From Chalara sp. BL73 (lineage: Eukaryota > Ascomycota > Leotiomycetes > Helotiales), in assembly GCA_918026815.1 (NCBI GenBank), contig CAKJVC010000150.1, positions 1,116,001 through 1,180,000 on the forward strand: DNA of 64,000 nucleotides, in the 5' to 3' direction. This document shows, piece by piece, positions 1 to 12,208 of this stretch (positions are counted from its first letter, which is position 1; the number at the start of each line of letters is the position of its first letter). The notes under the pieces were generated by a model. The model saw only the letters and a list, made by a program, of their open reading frames with translations. It was not told the DNA's origin and searched no databases. Made by a program: the position numbers and the translations under genes.

Positions 1-498
1 CCGGGAGAGCTAGTAAACCCTATTCGCCAAATTTAATGCCGGAACCATTAGTGTCTCCTTACTACTCGCATGGCTCATCACGGTCGCCACTTAAATTGTC
101 TACCGTCTGTCCTAGTGCCGGGACTGAGTTTAGCTTTGAAGATCAATAATAACACTACGGCTAGGTGTAGGTTTACTAAGAACCCCTATCTCCTTAATCG
201 CACCGAAGCCATTGATCGTTGATTTGTTGCCCCAGACACTTATGAAAATCTGCGATCTTCGAGGCGCCTTCTATTCCAGTTATGTCTCTCGTGGGGAAAG
301 CCACCTAATCTTCGTTGAGAGTCATGGTCCACATGAAGGGCTCGTGGAAACACCATGTCTTTTTGCTTGGGGAGAAACGCCAATATATATCTCCATGTCC
401 CTAGCTCCATCTGCGCCTGGAATTGATGTATTATATCCTACAAACTCTCGCATTCCTCTCGTTCTCTCCATTACTATCTTCACAGCAATACAGCAATC
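1..498. other. intergenic, upstream of the membrane-protein gene
   Basis: No coding exon could be recognised on either strand. Short open frames are present, but none shows a family motif or splice signals that extend it. The last ~150 bp is the presumed promoter and 5' leader of the gene that starts at 499. Confidence 0.4.
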
Positions 499-2086
499 AT
501 GATAACACTCCTTTCTGACCACTACGTTGCAGAGCCGGTCACTGTCGATGACCTCCAGCTTGCATCTCTTGCATGGGGCTTTACAATTGGATTCGGTTTC
601 CTTACAACTTGGACTGCAATCAGGCAAACGGCAGATATGCAGCGGAGATATGGATATTCGAAGCTTAATTCCCCCTACATTGTGATGATTTGGCTCGAGA
701 TCTTAGTCTGCCTTATCTTTTCAATAATATGTTGGCTCCATTTGAATGACATCATTCCCCCAAGGTATTTTCTGCCAACTATAGTCCTCGATAATGGAGC
801 TAATGTCATGCAGTTTTGCATTTTTCTTCGTCATTCGTGAGCTTGACCTCCAGTGTGCCAGCAAAATACTGACTGAAGGCAGTTACAACATGGGCACTTC
901 AAGTCCAGTTTCTACTCCAAATTATCATCAACAGAGTTTCAATTCTCCTCACGGACCGCGAAAAAGCCATGAGACTTAAAATAGGAGTAGCCATTCTTAT
1001 CACAGCTGTTAATATCTCCGTATATTGCATCTGGGTCCCCGCAAGACTTCAAGTTTCCGCTAAATACGAACATGTGAACGAGATATGGGATCGTATTGAG
1101 AAGGGTATCTATCTCGTAGTTGACGGTTTGTTGAATTGGTATTTTATCCACACCGTCAAAGTCCAACTCGTGAATCAAGGATGTTAGTAGGCATAAGTAT
1201 TTCCTTCCTCCTGCGCCGATATAAAGTGCTATTGCCCTTTCTATCCGAAACTTCTGTCCAATGCATCAGCTTGTTTGGTTAGGAATTGCCAGGCTAATTC
1301 TAGTAGTGGTGAAATATAATCGACTCGTCCGGTTCAACATGTGGATTATTGGCCTCTCACTCAGTATGGATGTACTTATCATTAGCATGATGAGTTTGAA
1401 GAATTCTTTCGTGTACGGCTCTGTTACCTTTCTTTTAATCTTCCAAAATCGCTGATTTATGACATAGATACATGCAATTCCACCCCTTGGCCTACATGGT
1501 CAAGCTCAATATTGAAAGTAGGAAACATCATTTTTCATATTATTCCATTGTCCACTCCGAATTATGTCTCAACTACCCCATCAACCTGTACACATCACAG
1601 GTGCTAGTTTACTTGCTTGCCTTCGGAACTAGGAGTACTAAGAGGATTTTAGTGTCAATGGCGGATTTAATCGCTAAAGTCTCGCGTACCAATACCAATT
1701 GGAAAGATCCCAGTCTTTCCTACAGTCAAAATACGTCACACATCAAAAGCGGCCATCACGACACACAATCAAAAGCTAATCGCCTTTCAAAGCCCTCGAA
1801 CCTCAAATCGCACAACCCATCTTCTACGTCCTCGGAAATCCAATTGGACGATTTTTCTGATGTCGGAGAGGCGCCGTTACAAGCAATAGGTCTGGAGGTT
1901 AATTCAAAAAACGACCTACAAGTTCACACACGAAGGAGGAGTTTGGGCGCGAGTGTGAAAGAGGGAAGTGAATCGGAACTGGGGTATGTTGTACGACTAA
2001 TGGAAGAGGACACTGAGGCACTGACCGCGGGACATAGGGGAGAGGCGATAAAGACTGCGAGAAGACGGCTAAGCGAGATTATGTAA
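499..2086 (+). CDS. fungal multi-pass integral membrane protein, unnamed family
   Basis: Six exons can be joined with consistent phase: 499-764, 814-836, 883-1182, 1304-1412, 1468-1517 and 1653-2086, giving about 393 aa. Every intron has GT..AG borders. The translation has a hydrophobic core with several membrane spans: AWGFTIGFGFLTTW near the N-terminus, then WLEILVCLIFSIICWLHL, WALQVQFLLQIIINR, GVAILITAVNISVYCIW and WIIGLSLSMDVLIISMM. After the last span (FHPLAYMVKLNIEMSMADLI) comes a polar Ser/Lys/Arg-rich cytoplasmic tail of ~130 aa. The pattern matches a conserved family of fungal plasma-membrane-type proteins of unknown function; it resembles but is not a classical PTH11 receptor. The start at 499 precedes the first conserved block by about 20 codons. 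Although broken into small exons, all exons stay open, so the gene looks intact. Function is unknown. Confidence 0.8.
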
Positions 2087-4750
2087 CTAGTATATTGAAA
2101 TTATAGAGAAACACATTTGATTTGTAGATGTTACGTTGTCAAGTTTTGAAGACTCTCAAAAGCTGTTTAACCTGTCCGATCCATCGTGCTTGGTAAGCTC
2201 AGACCCTTCAGATAGAAGATAGCTGACCAATTACAGTAATGTCAAGAAACAGGTTGGCATCATAAGGGCCACAAAGAAGACTCTGCCGATCTTTCCCAAT
2301 ACCGAGACGACGATACGCTGCAGAACCTTGAAGATGTAATAGCTCGAGAACAACTACTGTTGAAACAGCACAAGGTAGACAATCTCGTATCATCATCGGG
2401 GAGCGAACCCCTTTCAACATTGAAGGCCCCCTCCAGTCACGCATGCATATCAGCTGGCATGCGGCCGTTCTCGTCCTGCGAAACGGCCTTAAAAAAATCC
2501 CTAGAATTTACGATGGTAATGCTATTTGGACCTGAACAGAGCACTAGAGGTGACGCTGGGGAGCTGGAGAGCCATATTAAAGAGGAAATCATCTCTCCAC
2601 AGCAGACTTCCTGCCACAAGGCAGCGACGTTTGACAAATACTAGAGGGTCTTGGGTGGGCGAGATAATTATCGCCGCTTCTCTTCTGATCCAGAGTGGGC
2701 AAGGAGACGGATAGAAAGTTCGAGAAGCAATATCAGGTGTGGTTCAGGCAGACTTACATGAAGCTTAGTATGTGCTTTGTATTTTACGTACTCTAAACAG
2801 CACTCCGTACTGAAACACGGAAAGCCTAAGGAGATTTTGAGGCTTAGTAGAGATGAAGTGGTTGCTGACGGGAAAATGATTCTAGAAGGCAGAAGCAATA
2901 GGGATTGTTCCTTATGTCCATGTGAAAGCGTATGTACTAGACCCTCCATATACAAAAGCACCACTTTCCATCTACAGCTAGGCTTTGAACCAGCTGCCTT
3001 TTCCTCGGCGCCCCGGTTTCAGGAAGGCTCCGCAAGCTGATCGTACTAGACCTGCGGGAGGGCAGTGTTAACCCCCCCTCTTCTCTCTCTCCCCTCATCA
3101 AATCAAATTAACTCAAGTCTACTTAACTCAATACGGCTCGGTGAGACGCAAGCTGGAAAAAATGAAAAAATGAAGAAAAAAATTAAAATTGAAAGGGTGT
3201 TGACGTCGATATTCACATTTTCCGAAGCGCCAACTGCAGAAGATACTATAGCCGTATGGCATAGTTCGCAGTATGAAGTGCAGTATATAGCAGAAGTAAT
3301 GGAGTAATGAAAAACAAAGTAAAAGCAAAAAAAAAAAAAACCGAAAAAGGAAAAAAAGAGGAGACGCACCCCTCCGAGATCTGAGATCTGACACTGGTGC
3401 CGAAATGATATATCAAGTTTATACCCATGTAAGCTATTGGCTTTTTATCTACCTATTAGCACTCCACCACGCGGAATCAGCTCCGGGCCAAGGTCAATAT
3501 CCAGACCAATACCATACTATATAGAGCCATACAGCACATTACCGCACCTAGCGCATAAGAAAACCAATATGATCGATCTACCGATCTATCGATTACTATA
3601 CTATACAGCATATGCGTGACGAGCCCGTCGATTATTGCGATTATTACGATCCTGGAGATTCGGACAGTCCGATGAGGGGCATGTGGCTGAATGGGCGGCA
3701 TTATTGATGATATTGAAGCGCGAATCTGGCGATTCGAGGACTGTGAAGCGTGCTATGGATGAAAGGCTGCTGGGAAACGGTACGGCGAACAAAACAAAGC
3801 GCCTACTGCAGCTCGATTGGATCTCCTGTGAGGCATGGTGGCCGACGGCCTGCTCATGTCTGCTGTAAACACTCCAAACCTTGGGGATCAATCAAATTCA
3901 GGGAGGCTAATGCTCCTCGCAACTCTCCTAGATCTATACATACTACAATTCAGTGTAGCAAAGCGACTACCCTCAACTTTTAGCCAACTCTGTTACGCAA
4001 TGAACGTGTCAAATTCCGACGGGCCGCGAGCGCCTCCAGTTCCGTATGGCAGACGGCCAATACTCTGGCCGTCCCAGCCTTTGGCGGGAGCCAGTATATC
4101 GGAGCTCACCAGAAAGAACGCTGTGTATTTTCCAAACTATCGGGTTTCTCGAGGGGAGACTCCCCCTTCTCTAAACTACTGCTGAATTGACCGTGCATTC
4201 TACGCTTTTGCAAATATCTCTTCGATGGCTCAGTATTTGTAAGTCTCACAAAAGTGACCTTAACGGATTGAGCTGACTTCGGCGACAGTTAAGTGATGGG
4301 TGGGCCCTCAGCTATCGTAGGTGTCAAATTGGCTGCGGCTACCTCGAGATCTGGATAAGCCTTCACCGTCACCGAAAGCACCGCTGCATATGTATTCCCC
4401 CCCCCCCCCCCCCCCTCACCTGATGGAGCCCAGCACAAGTCTGGGTTGTTAAATTGAGTGGCCACAAGATATTCGCCAGTGGCTGTGACGACCTCCCATT
4501 CGAGACGTGTAGAATATTGGCTGATCGCTACAGGCGTTCACCTGGGCAGCAGATCCTTTTCCGAGAGTCGGTTGAATCCGACAGCTGGAGACTGATTAAA
4601 AGTTCTAGCATAGGCTTTGTAGCAACTGGATCTGTAGGGGCCAAAATATAGTCTAGACTTACTTTTTCATTTATTGTGTACTATACAGGTAGCAGTTTTA
4701 ATTCAACATGTTTGATATTAGTTGCGGATTATTTTTAAGTTGTTGACTGT
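2087..4750. other. gene-poor decayed stretch with poly-C tract
   Basis: About 2.7 kb without a convincing gene. Around 2650-2775 (+) short segments read SSDPEWARR and, in another frame, KFEKQYQVWFRQTYMKL; they may be a frameshifted remnant of a small NIPSNAP-like protein, but this is weak. 3320-3360 is A-rich. 4397-4415 is an uninterrupted run of 19 C. The rest shows only short random frames. Confidence 0.4.
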
Positions 4751-6292
4751 TTATTGATCGATTGTGGTCCAGCGTTCTGGAATGAATTGGGTGCCTTGTT
4801 CAAAGAAATCCTCGCCTGGAAGGATGAAACTCATTCGTATAGCGCATTCGGAGGGGCTGGTGTCGGTGGAAGAACACCAGTCTGGCAATAATGTAGTGTG
4901 GCGTGATAACCGTGATATGTGGAAGAATGTATACACCGCCAATTGTGACTCTATTTTCTGTTTTCTTCCGGCTGCCCTGGCTCAAAAGATTTGGATGGAG
5001 GCGCATTGCTTCCTGAACGACGGCATTGAGGTGTAGCATGTTTGTCAGGGCTTTAACGTCCGTAATACACACTTCGCCCAATTCTTGGCAAATCTTGTCA
5101 ATATGCTATACTAGGGTGCATCGAGAGCTCATAGAAGATTGCTGTTAAGATCTGCGCAGTGGGCTCACTATGGCTTATCAGTTGAGCTCATAGAAGATTG
5201 CTGTCAAGATCTGCGCAGTGGGCTCACTATGGCTTATCAGTCCAACATGTACAATGAGCAATTTCAACTGATGGAAGGCTCACCCGCCCGCTAGAATAGC
5301 CAACAAGCTATCATCTCTGAGCTATGGATTCGCTTTGTTGTTTCCATGGAAACGGATGGAAGATCCGGGGTTCCGGGCTGAGCTCTCTTTGAAAGCCTCT
5401 CCTCCATCTGCACCTGGCACCACTCAACCGACTCGTACCAGCCTTTTAACCGTAGAATACGTGGCAGTATCGTCACGCCAATATACAGTAGCCAAGGAGG
5501 TGCAGTAAGTGGACCCAGTAGCGTTTGAGCGTTCTTAGTCTTGACAATGATGCTGTGCCATTTCTGACTCCCAAGCATTCCAAAGGGCTTACTGAATGTG
5601 AAATCGCCTATGATATCAAAATGTGAACCATAGCGAGAATTTAGTGGCATCGACAACTGAGCCATCTTCGGCTTTTCACTCTAGCTGTCTGTGAAGCTCA
5701 TTGACCCATTTGAGTACCTTTGTCTCATGATGTTCAACAGCTATGGTGATAATATTATTAGAGATTCTCGGTTGACTGGAAACGATAAGAATAAACCTAA
5801 GGGTGAGAATCCATATTGCCAGTCCTTCCGTCACTTCGCATGGACTGCTTTGTTCCGAGCAGCAAAGAGGGCTTGTTCAGACCATAAGAGATCATAAAAC
5901 TCAGACTTGATACATTCAGACCGACGGTCGTCGACTACCTCATGAGCCTCGGGTGAGAATACGGTGACCTCGGTTGAATCTGATAGGGATCTATCGGTCA
6001 AGTGCTTTGGGCAAGATGCCCTGCTTGTCTTGAGTCAAACCTCACTTGTCCTCACCACATCACCATACTCTTAGTATAGCCTGTGCAGATAAAGGTGATT
6101 CTTTGGGTGTCCATTCTCCCGTACTTGCCAAATCTTGGTGTACCGTACTAGCCATGGGCCAATGGGCGGACAGACATTCTCGTAAAGCCGTCGGGAGATC
6201 ATATCCCGTGCAAGCGCGCGCAAAAGATAACAAAGGTTTTGGCCCAACGCAGCCCCACAAATTAAGCTGTGGGCTTTCAATTCTTTTTTCAC
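4751..6292 (-). pseudogene. cytochrome P450 pseudogene
   Basis: Reading the minus strand from 6292 downward gives P450 blocks in the right order but in changing frames. They are: the proline-rich N-terminal region (PPIGPWLVRYTKIWQV, then LYLHRLY), a KSEFYDLL..QALFAARNKAVHAK segment near 5880-5960, FDIIGDFTFSKPFGML near 5580-5600, an I-helix-like segment (EPTAQILTAIFYEL) near 5130-5240, the K-helix NAVVQEAMRLHP (E..R motif) near 5010-5035, and FIPERW near 4770. Stop codons and frameshifts separate the blocks, and the heme-binding Cys region is not found. The I-helix segment is duplicated by a 59-bp tandem repeat that breaks the frame. In life the family would be a microsomal monooxygenase of secondary or xenobiotic metabolism; this copy cannot be functional. 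Confidence 0.85.
5125..5242. repeat. 59-bp direct tandem duplication inside the P450 pseudogene
   Basis: Copy 1 is 5125-5183 and copy 2 is 5184-5242. Both begin GAGCTCATAGAAGATTGCTG and end GGCTTATCAGT(T/C). One internal T/C difference is visible (GCTGTTAAG against GCTGTCAAG). Because 59 is not a multiple of three, the duplication shifts the P450 reading frame. Confidence 0.9.
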
Positions 6293-7027
6293 CCACTTGC
6301 CCGTGCTGAGTGCTTACTTCCAGGCTGGCAGGGTCGGTGAAGAAAGAACGCCAGATGATTGAAGGTAAGGTTCTCGGAGACTCTGATTATGCACTACAAC
6401 TGGGAATGCGATTTGTAGATTCTCGTATCTCCGTGACTCCGTCCGTTAAGCGAATATTTTGATGTAACCAACTGTTGTTGTTGGAAGAGCACCTAGCCCC
6501 ACCTTGGCACAAGTACCTCTACAAGCATGGTACCTAGACATTTAGTATCTTAGCCTTCCACAATACATTCTAATGGCCCCCATACTAAGATTCTCTTGAG
6601 AGACGTTGCATTCTTGGGTTCGCGGTAAGCAATGAACACAGCTTGCTTGACTGTTAGTGGTGGGTTTGTTCATGCAGTCATTGGATCCCAGAGCTGAGAG
6701 CCAACTCGGACGTTGGTAATATGCATGTTGGTAATATGCACGTTGGGCACTGGTTACCCGGACGTTTGAAGCAGCGCATGTGCGAGGGGTAAAACAAGGA
6801 GTTAACATAAAAGGTCCTTACCTCTGTAGCATCAGTGAGATTTGAAACGGCCAACGCGTATTCCTTGTAGAAGAAAGGAACAGCGCGATTCTTTAACTTT
6901 CCCGCCGAACTTATTCTAGCTTTTCATCACTCCTTCAAAAATTTGACAAACTCATCAAGCCTTGAATTCTATTTTCTGAACCCTTCCTCGAATCTGATTA
7001 TTTTTCTTCTAGAGAGACAGCACCAAA
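6293..7027. other. intergenic; promoter of the GMC oxidoreductase
   Basis: No gene recognised. 6715-6745 holds a short direct repeat (TTGGTAATATGCATG then TTGGTAATATGCACG). The final ~150 bp is pyrimidine-rich (CTTCTAGAGAG, TTTTCTTCT) and ends CACCAAAATG, a good fungal start context. Confidence 0.4.
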
Positions 7028-8812
7028 ATGTCTTCAGAGACCTACGATATTGTCATCATTGGTGGCGGTACTTCAGGCCTTGTTCTGGCCAATCGCCTCT
7101 CCGAGGACTCAAACCTACAAGTTATCGTTCTCGAAAGCGGTGGAGACCGCAGCGCCGACCCGAATACTCTGACTCCGGGCGCTTGGCCGTTGCTGTCGAA
7201 TTCTCCTGCTGACTGGACATTCCATACGGTCCCCCAGAAAGACCTCGGAAGGCTGATCACAGTGCCGCAGGGAAAGGCGCTAGGAGGTTCAAGCGCAATC
7301 AATAGCTTCCTTTTCACATCCACGTCCAAGGCGACGGTGGAAGGGTGGAAGAATCTGGGCAATGAGGGCTGGGATTATACTTCGTACGAGAAGGCTCTAA
7401 AGAAGTCGTTTACTCTACATAAGCCATTCGGTGTGACTGAAGGTAAAGGCCCACTGCAGCTTACACTTGCTACACCTGAGAGTCTTTGGCAGAAAGCCTG
7501 GATTGACGGCCTGGAGTCCGTGGGATTCCCAAAAACCGATCCCCTCTCTGGCCAACTTGGAGGACCAAATATCGCTCCGGAGAGTATCGATCCTAGAACG
7601 AAGCAGAGGAGCTACGCTGCCAATGCATATCTGGATCCAGTTCGAAGCAGACCGCACTTGACAATTCGAACCGAGACGACCGTAACTAGGGTGTTACTAG
7701 AAAGACCTTCATCGGCTGGTGATGCTGTCGCTAAAGGTGTCCAATTTACCTCTAAGGACGGATCTTCTAAAACTATTGGAGTTCGTAAAGAGGTCATCAT
7801 TTCTGCCGGGGCCATCAACTCGCCCCGACTCCTCGAGCTCTCGGGAATAGGCGGGGCTGATTTGCTTCAGCGATTAGGAATCAATGTCGTGGTTGACAAC
7901 CCACACGTCGGTGAGAACCTCCAAAACCACCTCTTCACAGGACTAGTGTTTGAAGCGCGCGACGATGTGGAAACGATCGATGCTTTCTTTCGCCAGGAAC
8001 CCAATGCTGTTGCCGCTGCTGTGCAGGACTACGGCACCAAGGGGACGGGCCCTATGAGTACCAGTAATATGATAACCATGGCTCAGCTTCCGCTGCCAGA
8101 GTTCCACACTGAAGCCGGACGGAAAGAACTTGATCAATTATTGGGTACTCTAGATCCCGACTCGGATGCACATCGCTCTCCACCGACCACACCGGCCTTT
8201 GCCGCTGCACACGAGACTTTCGTACGTTCAATTCTTACAGATCCCTCGGAAGCACTAGGCAACTACGTCTTCGGTTCAGCTTATGTGCCTTTTGATGCTC
8301 CCAGTCCGGCCTATCGTGCTCCTGGCAAACACGTCTCCGTTGCAATCGAGCTATCGCACCCGCTCTCCCGCGGCTCCGTACATATCACCAGCGCCGTGCC
8401 AGAGCACGCCAGTACTAACGAAGGGCTGAGAATTGACTCTCGTTACTTCTCCCACCCGCTAGACCTCGAGGTGCTTGCACGCCAGGTCCGCTTCACGGAG
8501 GACATCATCAGCCGCGCAGAGCCACTCACACGCTACCTGAAGCCGTATACCAAACGGTTCACGGACCTGGAGGTAACAAAGGATTATGTTCGTCGTACAG
8601 TGGATGGTGCTCACCACTACACCGGCACATGCTCTATGATGCCACGTGCCATGGGTGGCGTGGTGGACAACAGACTGCGCGTCTATGGTTGCTCTAACCT
8701 CCGAGTGTGTGATGCGAGTATCGTGCCCCTACAGCCGACGGCAAACCCCCAAGCAGTCGTCTATGGGGTTGCTGAGCTGGGCGCTAGCCTCATCAAGGAA
8801 GACATACTGTGA
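7028..8812 (+). CDS. GMC-family FAD oxidoreductase (glucose-methanol-choline)
   Basis: A single uninterrupted exon of 594 aa, the usual length for fungal GMC alcohol oxidases and dehydrogenases. The N-terminal FAD-binding beta-alpha-beta unit is clear (YDIVIIGGGTSG, G12-G17), followed by VLESGGD, which binds the ADP ribose, and the GMC signature GKALGGSSAIN at about residues 80-91. The second signature region (GAINSPRLLELSGIG) lies at about residues 260-274. The C-terminal catalytic region has HHYTGTCSM (H529/H530) and NPQAVVYG (N573), so the pair is His/Asn as in aryl-alcohol and choline-type members. No signal peptide is visible: the protein starts straight into the FAD domain, so an intracellular enzyme oxidising a primary alcohol is likely, substrate unknown. 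The start context is CACCAAAATG. Both neighbours are pseudogenes, so this is the only intact enzyme gene in the first 12 kb. Confidence 0.95.
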   Translation: MSSETYDIVIIGGGTSGLVLANRLSEDSNLQVIVLESGGDRSADPNTLTPGAWPLLSNSPADWTFHTVPQKDLGRLITVPQGKALGGSSAINSFLFTSTSKATVEGWKNLGNEGWDYTSYEKALKKSFTLHKPFGVTEGKGPLQLTLATPESLWQKAWIDGLESVGFPKTDPLSGQLGGPNIAPESIDPRTKQRSYAANAYLDPVRSRPHLTIRTETTVTRVLLERPSSAGDAVAKGVQFTSKDGSSKTIGVRKEVIISAGAINSPRLLELSGIGGADLLQRLGINVVVDNPHVGENLQNHLFTGLVFEARDDVETIDAFFRQEPNAVAAAVQDYGTKGTGPMSTSNMITMAQLPLPEFHTEAGRKELDQLLGTLDPDSDAHRSPPTTPAFAAAHETFVRSILTDPSEALGNYVFGSAYVPFDAPSPAYRAPGKHVSVAIELSHPLSRGSVHITSAVPEHASTNEGLRIDSRYFSHPLDLEVLARQVRFTEDIISRAEPLTRYLKPYTKRFTDLEVTKDYVRRTVDGAHHYTGTCSMMPRAMGGVVDNRLRVYGCSNLRVCDASIVPLQPTANPQAVVYGVAELGASLIKEDIL

Positions 8813-9929
8813 ATCGAGGGCACTCGGAGTGGTTTATTGAGCCCTACGAGCAGGTGGAAACACGACAATGTGGAAAGACTGCTACAATTTACTCTTGGAC
8901 ATTCTTTGGAGCTTGTTTGACGACTGAGTATTTTTTTTATAAAAAAAAATGACCGTATAGCAAACTGCGGTACGGTCACTACTGACTTTAATGTTCACTC
9001 CTACTTCCTATTTGTTAGTCCCTGCTGCCAGAGCAAGTTTCCCGAAAGCGTCTAGTTCCAATCCACCTTTCCTGGCATGAGAAGACCTAACTAGAGCACA
9101 TCTTATTTCCCTGCAGGATGCCTTCACATGAATTTTTAGTGGCCTGGGACAGAGACTTTCACAAGGCTCGCTTTGTCATCACGTTGTTGCAGCTAAGTTT
9201 TCTCTGAAATAGTGTGACCTACTTGTATATATAAGCAAATATACTGCATTTACTTTTTCCTGTTACGAGAAAGCATTGATAGGGTACTCAGCACCAGCTG
9301 ACTAGTTTCTCTAGTAAAGCGGGCGATGGCTGTTTTTCTACTTCATGCTGTTTATTATTAGGCTCACTTCGGTGAAGTAACTTCCGCATGTAGTGAGTCT
9401 ATATAAACTATACTCATTTCAGGTAAAGAGAAAGGTGAGGTCACATAGGTAAGTTCAACTCATACGACAATTATCCTACATGTTCTGCTTCATCTCAACA
9501 CATGTTGCCTGAAAACTCTATAAATGATTGAGCAGCCGCAACTGTCCCTATTGTAATTGATCTTCTGTCAAAAATCGCAATCCATTAAAAATTGCACCCC
9601 AAAAATTGATTTAATTTTGAATTAAATAAATCTGCGAGATCTAATTACATCATTTTGGCAGCTGCTGTATTCAAAAGGAAGAATATTCTAACTATTGAAG
9701 TGAAAAAAAAACCAAAAACCAAAAACTTCATGATTTCGCCGAAGGACGGCTTACTCCTCGATTAACCTTGCAGAAGTGAACATGCACTCGCTCATATTTC
9801 AGACCCCGCTGGTCTGCGCTGGCACACTGCGAAAGCCAACTGCATTACATAACTTAGAAATGGATAGGGATGACCGCTTAGAATACAAACATCGAACATA
9901 GTGATGCCGTACCGGACATCAGAGTAGTT
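8813..9929. other. intergenic, AT-rich
   Basis: About 1.1 kb with no recognisable gene. It contains T/A homopolymer runs (8930-8950, 9703-9712) and a low-GC patch at 9585-9650, consistent with neutral or RIP-affected DNA. Confidence 0.4.
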
Positions 9930-9939
9930 CAGAAACTAG

Positions 9940-11507
9940 TTATGGAAGACATATCTTCTAAACAGGTGGACTGCCTGGTAAAGATCGGGCTCCGGGACCG
10001 GGTTGTCCTCCCCGCCACCGATGAATACGCCGCACGGATTAATTCGTAGTTCAACAATTGTGCGAAGCTAAAGCCGGCGTGTATCCTAATGCCACAAGTG
10101 ACCGCCGAGGTTGCGACCGCTCTCAAGGCGCTGGTCAATGCAGGTCAGAAGTTCGCCATACGGTTGGGAGGGAGCAACTTCTAGCCCAGCAACAATACTG
10201 ATGGTGGAGTCGCCAATGACCTCGGGCGCATGAATGCCACCGACTATGATCCCAAGAGCGAGACAGTCATAATCGGTGCAGGGCCTTCATGGGCCAGGTA
10301 CGTCTGTCAACTATGCATCTTAGCTCCAAGATTCTCGACTGGAGGTCGAGATTTGAAAACTTGTCAACTGACAAGCCATATCAACAGATTTATGAAAGGC
10401 TCGCCAAGTACGAAAGAGCCGTGGGAGCAGCCTGGGAGCCAGCGTTGGCATTGCCGGGCTCGCTTCAACCAGGGGTATAACACCCTTCACGGGCCGTTAT
10501 GGCTTCGCATGCGACCAGGTCGTTTCCTACGAGGTGGTGTTAGCCGACGGCCGGATCGTAATTACCGATGCTACAGGGGAGCACGCGGATCTTTTTAAGG
10601 CTCTCAAGGGGGTGGCAATAATTTTGGAATTGTTACCACGTCACCATGCGTGCTTTGCCGTGCAGCACAATTTGGGGCGGTGGGGCCATGCTCCCAAAGG
10701 AAATATTTCCTGAGGCAGCCGAAGCCATAGTCGGCTTCGTCAAGAGGGTTCTAGCTTCTAGCTGATCCGGATACCAATCTGATCCGTCTGTTGTGCAAAC
10801 TAACACCAAAGCCCGTCACCATTGTTGCCGCCTTGTACGCCAACGTGGCTGGCGTGGAAAAGCCACCAATCTTAGATAAATGGCTGGCGTTTCCGGAGAC
10901 CTGGAAATCATACAAGAAGGATAGCATTCTTGGACTCTTGGACACCACTGAACAGGAAAATAATTACTAGTGAGTCGCGAATTTGTCCCCTGGGGCTTAA
11001 TACACAGCAAATCTCTGACGAGCATTTCCAGCGCCAATTGGTTCACCCTGTGCTTCAAGAACGACACTTCCATCATAATGAAAGCGGCTGAGCTACATGA
11101 TGCTCTCGTGGAGGAGTTGCAGGACCATATTAAAGATGGTGGCTTCAAGACACAGTGTGTATTTCAGCCACTTCCGCTCTCATTTATCCAGAGATTTGTT
11201 GAAGTAGGCGGAAATATCATGGGCCTTGAGCAACATGATAGTGATGGTACGGACGCCGGAGATGGAGCTTTGGGCTTTGCCTCGACTATGACGAGTTTAC
11301 GAGGGCTTGCGGGAGTTTGCTAATTCGATTGATGGCCTCTTGAGCTGGACTACCGCCAACTATGCGCACCCCACGCAGGAGGTGTTTCAGAACTACAGCA
11401 AGGAAAACGTCAAGAGAATCAGGGAGGTGGCTGCGAAGTACGATCCTGATGGTGTTTTTCGGTACTTGTGTCCCGGTGGTTTCAAGATCTCGTCTGTCCA
11501 AGATTGA
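9940..11507 (+). pseudogene. FAD-linked oxidoreductase (BBE-like) pseudogene
   Basis: The blocks follow the order of fungal FAD_binding_4/BBE oxidoreductases: LKPACILMPQVTAEV..LKALVNAGQKFAIRLGGSNF (9.98-10.18 kb), GGVANDLGRMNATDYDP, an intron, YERLAKYERAVGAAWE, then the FAD-domain core (RYGFACDQVVSYEVVLADG, out of frame with its neighbours). The C-terminal BBE part, EVFQNYSKENVKRIREVAAKYDPDGVF, is well preserved near 11.37-11.46 kb. In-frame stops (after ARINS and after GGSNF) and several frameshifts around 10.47-10.97 kb disable it. Intact relatives are flavin oxidases, often in secondary-metabolite clusters. The well-preserved C-terminus suggests recent inactivation. Confidence 0.85.
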
Positions 11508-12208
11508 CTTAGTTTAGAAGTTAGAAGTTACAACTTACTGAGGAATACTTGGGGGCCGTTCTTACAAAGCATACCTATTGCCTATTTAGGTAGGTAAACC
11601 ATAGCCAGCACCTTGCCGCCCTAATTTTTAACCTAAACACTCAAGCTATTGGATTAAAACCTTAGAAGAAGTAAGCCCTATAACGATCACTACATAACGC
11701 CTTCTGTTCAACACTATAATCTAGCCGTTATCTCCGGGTTCAGGTTATCCGATTAAAACAGTGGTGGAGCCGAATATTTTGGACACAACCGTGGTAAGCA
11801 AGCGATCCCCTTTGCCTCCGGCTATGTATCTGTAAACTTAAAATCATGTGCGTGGGTCATCCTAAAAAGCAACGGAGGGATTCGGAGGGATCCCCGCAGC
11901 TAGCTTGACCTTGGTCCCTGTCGTGGTTCTACAGTCCTAGATCAATCTATTGTCCAGGATACTTTCGCGAAAGTCGACAGTCGCTCCTCGAACGACGGTT
12001 GGGATGATTTATGCTAGCTGAAGCTAGTCAAGAGGAGCGAGTGTTGCTTTATCAGTTTGATCGTAAGCCGTCAATCTTCTCAACACGGCTGATGCTCTCA
12101 ATGAATAGGGCAGGCTAGCCTCTGTTACTTGGCCAGCCTTGCGCATTCATCTTCTTTCCTAGATAGATGGATATCACTGCCCCTCCGGCGGCCAGTGTCA
12201 CCGACACA
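11508..12208. other. intergenic
   Basis: No gene recognised. This ~0.7 kb lies between the 3' ends of two converging loci (BBE pseudogene and NLR gene). Confidence 0.35.

Noticed and set aside
3065..3428. several overlapping frames rich in Phe/Lys around the A/T runs
   Set aside because: They are products of low-complexity sequence on both strands and show no gene structure.
8365..8372. other CCGCGG hexamers (for example 8366, 14929, 26045, 31554, 47002, 53677)
   Set aside because: They lie in coding sequence and lack the flanking TT..AA of the full palindrome, so they are not counted as regulatory sites.
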